Source: Bacteroidota bacterium (GTDB taxonomy: Bacteria > Bacteroidota > Bacteroidia > Bacteroidales > WCHB1-69). Taken from it: a stretch of 64,000 nt of DNA. Under the pieces are notes generated by a model that was given only the letters and a program-made list of their open reading frames with translations, ran no database searches and was not told where the DNA came from. The position numbers and the translations under genes were made by a program. Positions 1 to 7,247 of this stretch are shown here, piece after piece (the stretch's first letter is position 1; every line of letters starts with the position of its first letter). Location of the stretch: positions 42,479 through 106,478 of the forward strand of contig JAKPTX010000140.1 in NCBI GenBank assembly GCA_029570835.1. Reading direction: 5' to 3'.

Positions 1-166
1 CTACGGTGTAGCAATCAGAGAGCGGCATAGATTGAAATCCGGGAACATAATCGGGTCTAAAAGTTCCTTTTTCCCAAATATCCTCGAGTGTAATCTGTTG
101 AGTTTGAGCTTGTGTCCAACCTGCAAAAATTGCAAAAATAAAGAGTATTACTGTCAACTTTTTCAT
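1..166 (-). CDS. Secreted S9B dipeptidyl-peptidase IV-like protein, N-terminal part only
   Basis: Seen: reading the minus strand from the ATG at 166 gives 55 codons without a stop, running off the window edge. The first 22 residues (MKKLTVILFIFAIFAGWTQA) are a typical signal peptide. The next segment, ITLEDIWEKGTFRPDYVPG followed by FQSMPLSDCYT, resembles the start of Bacteroidota DPP-IV (S9B) peptidases, which open with TLEDIW..G.F.P..V.G..SM.DG..YT. Known: the family releases Xaa-Pro dipeptides in the periplasm or at the cell surface. The beta-propeller and catalytic domains lie outside the window, so the family call rests on about 30 residues. The gene is divergent from uvrC and has its own -7 element at 187-194. 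Confidence 0.7.
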   Translation of the reverse strand, partial: MKKLTVILFIFAIFAGWTQAQTQQITLEDIWEKGTFRPDYVPGFQSMPLSDCYTV

Positions 167-186
167 CTTCTTTCACTTTTAAACCG

Positions 187-194
187 CAAAAATA
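187..194 (-). promoter_or_regulatory. Bacteroidota -7 element for the DPP-IV-like gene
   Basis: The minus strand reads TATTTTTG, matching the TAnnTTTG -7 consensus, 20 bases upstream of the ATG at 166. No convincing -33 TTG box was identified. Confidence 0.5.
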
Positions 195-273
195 CGAAAT
201 TATGTTTGTATATCTTTATGAATATAAAAAAAAGGGGGGAAGGACACCTTTCCTTTCATCTCAAATTTAATTG

Positions 274-281
274 TAATTTTG
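274..281 (+). promoter_or_regulatory. -7 element for uvrC, possibly leaderless
   Basis: TAATTTTG lies one base before the first of two adjacent ATG codons (283 and 286). A start site about five bases downstream of the box would fall on the second ATG, so the mRNA may have no leader. Confidence 0.5.
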
Positions 282-282
282 C

Positions 283-2088
283 ATGATGAAACACAAAAAT
301 CCATTCTGGGAAGAATTAAGTCTATTACTCAAAACACTACCATCCAAACCGGGCGTGTATCGCTTTTTGGATGAGCAGGGAAGGATTATCTATATCGGGA
401 AAGCTAAAAATCTCAAAAAACGGGTCAGCTCCTACTTTACCAAGGTACACAATACCGGCAAGTTAAAGGTGCTGGTTACCCGAATTGCCGATATCAAAAC
501 AATTATCGTGGACAATGAATGGGAGGCACTTTTACTTGAAAACTCCATGATCAAAGAGCATCGTCCACGGTACAATGTGATGCTCAAGGATGACAAGACC
601 TACCCCTGGATTGCGATCTCGAAAGAGCCATTTCCACGAATCTATTACACCCGGGAACCGAACTGGGAGAACAATTTAATCTTCGGTCCCTACCCTTCCA
701 TCAGATATATGCACACCCTGCTGGATACACTTTTTGAAGTGTTTCCTTTCAGAAGTTGTAAAACCCTTTCCAAAAACTCGCGTCCTTGCTTGCAATACCA
801 CATTAAACGATGCGCGGCACCTTGTGCCGGACTGATCAGCGAGGAGGAGTATCAGGAAAATATCGATAAAGCCATAGCAATCATAAAAGGGAAAAATCAT
901 GCTGTCATCAAGTTGCTCAAAGAGGAGATGATGCAATTTGCCGAGGCGTGGGAATTTGAAAAAGCACAGGCTATTAAGGAAAGAATTGAAATTTTGGAGA
1001 CCTACATCGGCAAATCTGTGGTGGTCAATCCCAACATCACAGATTGCGATGTGTTCACTATCCACAAAGAGGAGGAGCTGGCTTATATCAACTTTATGAG
1101 AATTGTGGAGGGATCAATTGTGCACAGCTATACATTGGAATATCACAAAGCGATTGACAACAGCGTTGAAGAGCTGCTCCTGATGGGGATTGTAGAAGTT
1201 GAAAAGCGGAGCGGACAACTCTCTCCGGAAATCATCCTTCCCTTTGATCCCCAAATTGAAACGGATCTGTTCAAATTCACCGTACCCCAAAGAGGAGACA
1301 AGAAAAAGTTGTTGGAACTGAGTGAAAAAAATCTAAAATTTTACATTTTAGAGCAAAAGAAAAAAGCTGCTTTGGTGGATCCTGAAAAGAATCAAAAGCG
1401 AATTCTGGAAACAGTCCGCAAAGATCTGGGAATGAGCAATCCTCCCGTACGAATTGAGTGTTTCGACAACTCCAACACCGGAGGTGCTGAGCCGGTATCC
1501 GCAATGGTTTGCTTCATTAACGGGAAACCTGCAAAAAAGGAGTACCGTCACTTTTTGATCAAGAGTGTGGAAGGTGCGGATGATTTCGCCACCATGAAAG
1601 AGGTGATTGAGCGACGTTATAAACGAGTATTGGAGGAGCAATTGCCCCTTCCTGACCTCATCATTGTTGACGGAGGAAAAGGACAACTTCATGCTGCACA
1701 GCATGCATTACAAGAACTCGGGATAGATCAGAAAGTAATGCTGATTGCCATAGCTGAGCGTCTGGAGGAGATTTATCGTGTTGGGGAACCTATTCCCTTA
1801 TACATCAACAAGAAATCGGAGACACAGCGATTGATCCAGCAGATCCGGGATGAAGTACACCGCTTTGCCATTACTCACCATCGCAAGCGCAGAGCCAAAA
1901 AGAGTATCGGTTCCGAACTGGATCAAATTCCCGGTATTGGACCCAAGAGTAAGGAAAAACTGCTCGCTCATTTCAAGAGTATGAAAAGGATTGCCAATGC
2001 GCCATGGGAGGAGTGGGTGGAACAGATTGGTCCCTCCAAATCTTTAATTCTAAAAAAATATTTCAAAAACAAAAACAAAGCAGAGTGA
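283..2088 (+). CDS. uvrC: Excinuclease ABC subunit UvrC
   Basis: Nucleotide excision repair: UvrC joins the UvrB-DNA complex and cuts on both sides of a lesion. Seen in the 601-aa product: an N-terminal GIY-YIG nuclease (KPGVYRF at 22-28, IYIGKAKNLKKRVSSYF at 36-52), a central UVR helix pair around 207-240 that contacts UvrB, the UvrC RNase-H-like nuclease domain (IECFDNSNTGG, DLIIVDGGKGQL), and a C-terminal helix-hairpin-helix (QIPGIGPKSKEKLLAHF). Length is normal for the family. The start could be 283 or 286 (two adjacent ATGs); 286 fits a leaderless message better. Followed after 49 bp by a separately promoted nucleoside kinase. Confidence 0.97.
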   Translation: MMKHKNPFWEELSLLLKTLPSKPGVYRFLDEQGRIIYIGKAKNLKKRVSSYFTKVHNTGKLKVLVTRIADIKTIIVDNEWEALLLENSMIKEHRPRYNVMLKDDKTYPWIAISKEPFPRIYYTREPNWENNLIFGPYPSIRYMHTLLDTLFEVFPFRSCKTLSKNSRPCLQYHIKRCAAPCAGLISEEEYQENIDKAIAIIKGKNHAVIKLLKEEMMQFAEAWEFEKAQAIKERIEILETYIGKSVVVNPNITDCDVFTIHKEEELAYINFMRIVEGSIVHSYTLEYHKAIDNSVEELLLMGIVEVEKRSGQLSPEIILPFDPQIETDLFKFTVPQRGDKKKLLELSEKNLKFYILEQKKKAALVDPEKNQKRILETVRKDLGMSNPPVRIECFDNSNTGGAEPVSAMVCFINGKPAKKEYRHFLIKSVEGADDFATMKEVIERRYKRVLEEQLPLPDLIIVDGGKGQLHAAQHALQELGIDQKVMLIAIAERLEEIYRVGEPIPLYINKKSETQRLIQQIRDEVHRFAITHHRKRRAKKSIGSELDQIPGIGPKSKEKLLAHFKSMKRIANAPWEEWVEQIGPSKSLILKKYFKNKNKAE

Positions 2089-2104
2089 AAATCCTAATTT
2101 TCAG

Positions 2105-2112
2105 TATCTTTG
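2105..2112 (+). promoter_or_regulatory. -7 element for the nucleoside kinase gene
   Basis: TATCTTTG, 25 bases before the ATG at 2138, fits the Bacteroidota TAnnTTTG consensus and shows that the kinase has its own promoter just after uvrC. Confidence 0.55.
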
Positions 2113-2137
2113 CCATCGTAAAAAAACACAATTTAAC

Positions 2138-3799
2138 ATGACCATTGACTTATTTTGCCGAAACATCAAACAGTTTCTAACCGTTCCTTATGGAGCTACC
2201 TTAGCTGAAATCATCAAACAGCATAATATTGAGCAGGAGTTCCCTTTTTTGGGTGGATTAGTGAACAACAATATCAAATCACTGAGTTATCGTGTCCACA
2301 AACCTTGTACCATTCAATTCTTTGATATACGAAGTAGCTACGGTATCAACATGTATACACGTTCCCTTTACTTTGTTCTCTATAAGGCAGTTCGCGACCT
2401 CTACCCTACCGTTACTTTGAATATTTTACACTCTATTTCAGGAGGAAAATATTGCGAATTAGAAAACAGCGATTTCTCTGTAAATCAATCAGTTGTAGAG
2501 AAAATTCAGGCAAGAATGCAGGAGATTATCGATGCTGATCTTCCTTTTATTCGGGAAAGAATACTTTCAGAAAAAGCATTTTCAGATCTCAAATCGAAGC
2601 AGAATGGTGACACAAATGAAAATGAAATTTTTGTTGACAGAAACAAGTTTTATACCAGCATATATCACCTGGATGATACCATCAATTATTATTACGATCA
2701 CCTCCTACCCTCCACAGGTTTTCTTACCATATTTCGATTGGAACCTTACGAAAACGGAGTACTATTAAAGCTCCCTTCTCCCAAAGACGGAAAGAGTATC
2801 GCCAGAACACGTGAGATGCCCAAACTGTTCTCGGTATATAAGCAATTCAAAAGTTGGGGAAAGAAGATAGGGGTGCCCTACATCAGTGACCTGAATCGAG
2901 TAGTAGCCAACAAAGGAATTGGGAACCTGATATTGACCACAGAGGCTCTACATGAAAAGATTTGGGCTAATACGGCAGATGAAATCCAAAGACTCGAAAA
3001 AAAGATGGTACTGATTAGCGGTCCCTCCAGTTCCGGGAAAACCACCTCTTGTCGCCGTTTATCCGTACAACTCAGCGTATTGGGATACCATCCCGTTCAA
3101 ATTTCCGTGGATGACTTTTTTGTAGAGCGTGCTGAAACCCCTTTAGATGAAAAGGGTCATTACGATTTTGAAGCATTGGAAGCAATCGATCTTCCTCTTT
3201 TTAACAAAACTTTGGTGCGTTTGCTTCAAGGTGAAGAGGTAGAGATTCCCAGATTTAACTTCAGTACAGGAAGTAAAGAGTGGCATGGGGACACCATCCA
3301 ACTGCAAGAAAACTCCATCATGATCATTGAAGGGATTCACTGCTTAAATCCTAAATTGACTCAATCGATTGATGATTCCATGAAGTACAAAATCTTTGTT
3401 TCTGCTTTAACCTCACTTTCTATCGACAAAATGAACCCCATTCCAACCACAGATAACCGGTTGATTCGCAGGATTATTCGCGATTACAATTACCGTGGCT
3501 ACAGTGCCAGAGAAACGATCAAACGGTGGGCAAGTGTTCGCAGGGGTGAAGAAAGAAATATCTTCCCATACCAGGAAGAGGCGGATATGATGTTTAACAC
3601 CTCACTCATTTATGAGTTGGGAGTATTAAAACCTTACGCTTTACCGATTCTGATGGAAGTTCCCGAAGTTGCTCCTGAATACGCAGAAGCGGCTCGTTTA
3701 CTCAAGTTTCTATCCTATTTTACACCCATCCCGGAAGAAGATATCCCCGGAACATCAATTTTGAGAGAGTTTGTGGGAGGAAGCAAATTTCATTACTAA
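2138..3799 (+). CDS. Nucleoside (uridine) kinase with TGS and ThrRS-type editing-like N-terminus
   Basis: Seen: 553 aa. The C-terminal half is a phosphoribulokinase/uridine kinase-like P-loop kinase, with Walker A GPSSSGKTT near residue 294 and ISVDDFF shortly after. The N-terminal ~70 residues resemble a TGS fold (VPYGATLAEIIKQ), followed by a segment like the second additional domain of threonyl-tRNA synthetase (YELGVLKPYALPILM is in the kinase tail). Known: this TGS-SAD-PRK fusion is widespread in Bacteroidota and Firmicutes and is annotated as nucleoside kinase; the role of the tRNA-synthetase-like half is not well established. ATG at 2138 is supported by the -7 box at 2105. A terminator hairpin follows at 3812. 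Confidence 0.88.
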   Translation: MTIDLFCRNIKQFLTVPYGATLAEIIKQHNIEQEFPFLGGLVNNNIKSLSYRVHKPCTIQFFDIRSSYGINMYTRSLYFVLYKAVRDLYPTVTLNILHSISGGKYCELENSDFSVNQSVVEKIQARMQEIIDADLPFIRERILSEKAFSDLKSKQNGDTNENEIFVDRNKFYTSIYHLDDTINYYYDHLLPSTGFLTIFRLEPYENGVLLKLPSPKDGKSIARTREMPKLFSVYKQFKSWGKKIGVPYISDLNRVVANKGIGNLILTTEALHEKIWANTADEIQRLEKKMVLISGPSSSGKTTSCRRLSVQLSVLGYHPVQISVDDFFVERAETPLDEKGHYDFEALEAIDLPLFNKTLVRLLQGEEVEIPRFNFSTGSKEWHGDTIQLQENSIMIIEGIHCLNPKLTQSIDDSMKYKIFVSALTSLSIDKMNPIPTTDNRLIRRIIRDYNYRGYSARETIKRWASVRRGEERNIFPYQEEADMMFNTSLIYELGVLKPYALPILMEVPEVAPEYAEAARLLKFLSYFTPIPEEDIPGTSILREFVGGSKFHY

Positions 3800-3811
3800 A
3801 AAACAAAAAAC

Positions 3812-3842
3812 GCTTCTCTAAAAGTTTAAAGAAGCACTTTTT
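3812..3842 (+). terminator. Intrinsic terminator after the nucleoside kinase
   Basis: Inverted repeat GCTTCT (3812-3817) / AGAAGC (3830-3835) followed by ACTTTTTG. It lies between the kinase gene and the convergent tRNA, so it could limit transcription from both sides. Confidence 0.6.
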
Positions 3843-3847
3843 GTTTG

Positions 3848-3921
3848 TGGCGGGAACGAGAGTTGAACTCGTGACCTCCGGGTTATGAATCCGACGCTCT
3901 AACCAACTGAGCTACCCCGCC
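3848..3921 (-). tRNA. tRNA-Met (CAT anticodon)
   Basis: The minus strand folds as a full cloverleaf: acceptor GGCGGGG pairs with TCCCGCC, D arm GCTC/GAGC, T arm ACGAG-TTCAACT-CTCGT, anticodon loop TTCATAA with anticodon CAT. The last anticodon-stem pair is an A.C mismatch, which does not spoil the fold. CCA is not encoded. Elongator Met is the default reading; a CAT anticodon could also be a lysidine-modified tRNA-Ile, which sequence alone does not settle here. The 74-nt length is normal. Confidence 0.93.
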
Positions 3922-4035
3922 TTAAAAACAAGGGTGCAAAATTACGAATAATTTTTGAAATTGATGAAAGAAAAAATATATTTTTAAAACCTCTGTATAA
4001 CCAACAGATTATCAATATTTTTCATCCTATTTTTA

Positions 4036-5547
4036 CTACTCATAAACCATTCTGCTGAGGATATAAACAGTTCTTTTATTTTTTCTACGGTCCATTTTAT
4101 CGCGTAAAATTTGAGTTCCGGAGAGCAAAAAGGTATTGTTGTACCAGGATTCCATCCTCATCTTACTGTTTGCATCCAGAACATACCCTTTTCGGAAAGG
4201 GAACCAGTTTTCACTCAATAACGGCTCTAAAACATATTGATTATGGACCAATGTAGAGGTAAATGTGTTGCCATACAGATAGTAAATATATCCATTATTA
4301 TCTTCATCAATATGGAGTTTAACTTTACCCTCTAATGTTTGGGTCAACATATTGCTCAAAGGCAACAAATGATCCCACAACAGATGCCCATCAGCATCAA
4401 AAGTGGTTACATACGCATTCAAGAAACGAAATCCGACAAACATCTGTACCGGTGTGGTCATATAATATCCACCCGGCATGTACGTATTTTGGTACTGTGT
4501 TTGGTATTCCGGATAAAAAAGTTCCGTTACCAAACCATATTGTTGCTCATTATGAAACAGATTGCTCACCACCAACTGCAAATTTAGATTTACATCTTTT
4601 ATTTTAACTGAATCAGCCTGCAACGATCTATAATTGAAAAAATTAGGATATCCCATGCTCCCATTTTTATAGACCAAAGTGTAAACTCCTGTATGATAGG
4701 GTGATACCTTTTGATCCACCTCTTGATAATAGGTCCCGACAATCAAATAGGTTCGCGGTGCCGTTTTAATCATTCTTGCAGATTGATACCGATACTCTTC
4801 AAATTGTGGAAAAGGTTCTGTTTTTTTGATATTCCCATAAGCATCAAATAGTTGCATTTGATACTGCCATCTATTTGTTTTTTGTTTTTTAAAATAAAGG
4901 GGGGAGCACAGATAGAGCTCTGCAGCCGCTTCATCTGTGTAGAGGAACTCCGGTTGCTCTTCTCCCAATTCTACAGTTTGAGAAACCTCTCCGGTATAGA
5001 GATTTTCAAAGCGACAGGCACATTTTTTTTGATCATTCCCAAAAAGTATCAATTGATTCTCAAGCACTGAAATTTGGTAGATCTCCTGCAGTAGCGGTTC
5101 CACTGCTCTAAAGTTTGGAGAGGCATTCCGAATCGATTCCTGGTCCTTACCACCCCACATAATCACCCACTTTTGATTGATTCGCTTCTGACCATTCCCA
5201 AATAGGATATAAAAATGATCTGCCGTGGAGTGCGACAATTTCGGTTCCATCTGAAGCGCCAAACTAAAGGTTAACGCTCTAATTTTCACCAGATTAGTAT
5301 CATAAAAAGTAAGATCCCACAATGTAGAATCTTTGGTATGCGATTTAATCTGTTTGATTAACAAAACGCCTCTTTCACCCAATGTAAGATGAAAGTGATT
5401 TTTTTCCGATTTTGTAATCGGAAACTCCAGTTTTATAGGGTTTTGGGGTGCGTTTTGAGCAGATAGAGAAATAGTCAATAGGAGGCACACTGTGAACAGC
5501 ATGCCCCATACTACAACTATTTTCCATCTGTTCTTACATACCGCCAT
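4036..5547 (-). CDS. Secreted hypothetical protein (503 aa)
   Basis: I do not recognise a named family. Seen: a hydrophobic stretch with a cleavable-looking end (about residues 8-32, ending TISLSAQNA), then a soluble beta-rich body with many short Tyr/Phe-rich strands and recurring phrases about 40-50 residues apart, which would suit a propeller-like repeat fold, but this is only an impression. No lipobox and no T9SS tail. The ATG at 5547 overlaps the end of fabG by 14 bases, so it is probably co-transcribed and translationally coupled. Oddity: a CCCCCC run followed by TTTATTTT in the coding strand (around 4880-4905, peptide SPLYFKKQ) resembles the core of the intergenic repeats of this genome. 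Confidence 0.8.
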   Translation of the reverse strand: MAVCKNRWKIVVVWGMLFTVCLLLTISLSAQNAPQNPIKLEFPITKSEKNHFHLTLGERGVLLIKQIKSHTKDSTLWDLTFYDTNLVKIRALTFSLALQMEPKLSHSTADHFYILFGNGQKRINQKWVIMWGGKDQESIRNASPNFRAVEPLLQEIYQISVLENQLILFGNDQKKCACRFENLYTGEVSQTVELGEEQPEFLYTDEAAAELYLCSPLYFKKQKTNRWQYQMQLFDAYGNIKKTEPFPQFEEYRYQSARMIKTAPRTYLIVGTYYQEVDQKVSPYHTGVYTLVYKNGSMGYPNFFNYRSLQADSVKIKDVNLNLQLVVSNLFHNEQQYGLVTELFYPEYQTQYQNTYMPGGYYMTTPVQMFVGFRFLNAYVTTFDADGHLLWDHLLPLSNMLTQTLEGKVKLHIDEDNNGYIYYLYGNTFTSTLVHNQYVLEPLLSENWFPFRKGYVLDANSKMRMESWYNNTFLLSGTQILRDKMDRRKNKRTVYILSRMVYE

Positions 5548-6277
5548 CGCAAACGATCACTTGTCCGGTTATATAACTAGATAGATCGGATGCCAAATAA
5601 AGCGCTGTATTCGCAATATCCTGAGGTGTTCCGGGTCTTCTCAAGGAGATGGTTTTGAGATAAGCTTCTCTCACCTCTTGAGATAATACCTGAGTCATCT
5701 CCGTTTCGATAAATCCGGGAGCAATCACATTACATCTTATATTGCGGCTTCCCAACTCACGGGCTACCGATTTGCTCAATCCAATCACTGCAGCTTTTGA
5801 AGCAGAGTAGTTAACTTGTCCTGCGTTACCGGTAATTCCAACAACAGATCCCATATTGATGATGGAGCCAAAACGCTGTTTCAACATCACGGATTGGATA
5901 GCTTTAGTGTGATTAAATATTGATTTTACATTCACATTCATCACCATATCCCAATCTTCCTCTTTCATTCTCATCAACAAAGTATCTCTTGTGATTCCGG
6001 CGTTATTAACCAAAATATCGATTCTGCCAAAACGTTCTACCGCCTTTTTAATTGCTTCCTCTGTTTGATCCAGTTTAGAAACATCATATGCTAAAAATAA
6101 AGCTTCTACTCCCATTCCCTCAACATCCTTTACCAATTGGAGAATAGCTTCATTTTCTTTCAAGTCGGTAATAATAACATTTGCTCCTTGCTCAGCAAAA
6201 GTAAGCACGATCTGTTTCCCAATTCCTCTACCGCCTCCTGTAATCATAGCGGTTTTCCCTAATAATAATTTGCTCAT
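5534..6277 (-). CDS. fabG: 3-oxoacyl-[acyl-carrier-protein] reductase FabG
   Basis: NADPH-dependent reduction of beta-ketoacyl-ACP in type II fatty-acid elongation, cytosolic. Seen in 247 aa: the short-chain dehydrogenase cofactor motif TGGGRGIG (13-20), NNAG (91-94), Asn115, and the catalytic set Ser144, Tyr157 and Lys161 in NYSASKA, plus the C-terminal ITGQVIVCDGGM typical of FabG. Length matches the family. Other SDR activities are possible, but every FabG hallmark is present. It shares 14 bases with the following secreted protein gene. Confidence 0.93.
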   Translation of the reverse strand: MSKLLLGKTAMITGGGRGIGKQIVLTFAEQGANVIITDLKENEAILQLVKDVEGMGVEALFLAYDVSKLDQTEEAIKKAVERFGRIDILVNNAGITRDTLLMRMKEEDWDMVMNVNVKSIFNHTKAIQSVMLKQRFGSIINMGSVVGITGNAGQVNYSASKAAVIGLSKSVARELGSRNIRCNVIAPGFIETEMTQVLSQEVREAYLKTISLRRPGTPQDIANTALYLASDLSSYITGQVIVCDGGM

Positions 6278-6314
6278 AATTCAAAATTTAGTTGTTAGTT
6301 ATTATTTATTCATT

Positions 6315-7247
6315 TTAACGTAATAATCGGTCAAAAATTATTTTATACTCCGTTGATGCCGTTCCAATCCAGGAACCAAAACAGGGATCACCGGTCAAAC
6401 TCTTAATATTGGAGTGGATCAACGGTGGATATCCCAGTGGGTTATCTCCAAAGTAGAGTGGAATCGTTACGCTGTTTAAAAACTGATATGATGCTTCATC
6501 AATAGCTGATGCTCTCACATAAATAGTATCTCCATACTGACAAACAGGACGAAAATACTCCCAACCTTCCGCCTCCGGGATATTTGACGGCTTAAACCAA
6601 GGTGAAGTCCCAAAGCGATAGAGATACAGATTCATATCAGTACCGGGAAACGTAACATCATCAAGAGCCATAGGCATGGAGGTAATCCAAGTACGATCGC
6701 AATATAAATCATTGGCGAATTTTTGTCTAAAAAAAGAGTAGTTTCTCACGGTGGGATCATCTTTCCATGTAACATAAACTCTACCTATTGAATCGTTATT
6801 AAAGCCTTCCAAAGGATCTATTCGCAATGTATCCAATTGAAAGGGTTGCAATATTGAAGTCGTAGCAACATACTTTTGTCCTTTCCATTCAATTTGTAAT
6901 TCATATTGTGTATTGGCTTCTCCTTTCAAAACAGATCCTTGATAAAACCAATACAAGGGCGCTTCATCGCTTTGCACGAGCTGAAGCGTATCGGTTTGCC
7001 CCCCCCCATTTTTTATTATTACTAAAGCATCCTGAATAATTACCTGTTCCAACAGATTATCCAACTGAATATCAGCAAGATAAGGCAAAGTCTTATAAAG
7101 ACTCACCTCTGCGTACTCTCCCAACTCAATAAACCCCTCCACAACAACTCCCTCTTTATATTCAGGCAAGGCAACATCGATTTCTGTTTCACACGCATAA
7201 AAGAGAGACAGTAGAAGAACAATCAATAAGTTAAATCTGTTTTTCAT
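6315..7247 (-). CDS. DUF4249 outer-membrane lipoprotein
   Basis: Seen: 310 aa with a lipoprotein signal, LLSLFYAC, Cys19 as the likely lipidated residue, followed by ETEIDVALPEYKEGVVVEGFI, which matches the start of DUF4249 proteins. Known: DUF4249 lipoproteins sit beside carboxypeptidase-like/TonB receptors in Bacteroidota and are thought to be surface partners of the receptor; the substrate is unknown. ATG at 7247 overlaps the receptor stop (ATGA), so the two are translationally coupled. Oddity: an uninterrupted run of nine G in the coding strand (about 6999-7007, AAAAAT then Gly-Gly-Gly) could be a slippage site. Confidence 0.88.
   Translation of the reverse strand: MKNRFNLLIVLLLSLFYACETEIDVALPEYKEGVVVEGFIELGEYAEVSLYKTLPYLADIQLDNLLEQVIIQDALVIIKNGGGQTDTLQLVQSDEAPLYWFYQGSVLKGEANTQYELQIEWKGQKYVATTSILQPFQLDTLRIDPLEGFNNDSIGRVYVTWKDDPTVRNYSFFRQKFANDLYCDRTWITSMPMALDDVTFPGTDMNLYLYRFGTSPWFKPSNIPEAEGWEYFRPVCQYGDTIYVRASAIDEASYQFLNSVTIPLYFGDNPLGYPPLIHSNIKSLTGDPCFGSWIGTASTEYKIIFDRLLR

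Noticed and set aside
32..286. An 84-codon plus-strand frame at the window start
   Set aside because: It lies antisense to the convincing signal-peptide start of the DPP-IV-like gene and ends on the uvrC start; composition and sequence give no protein character.
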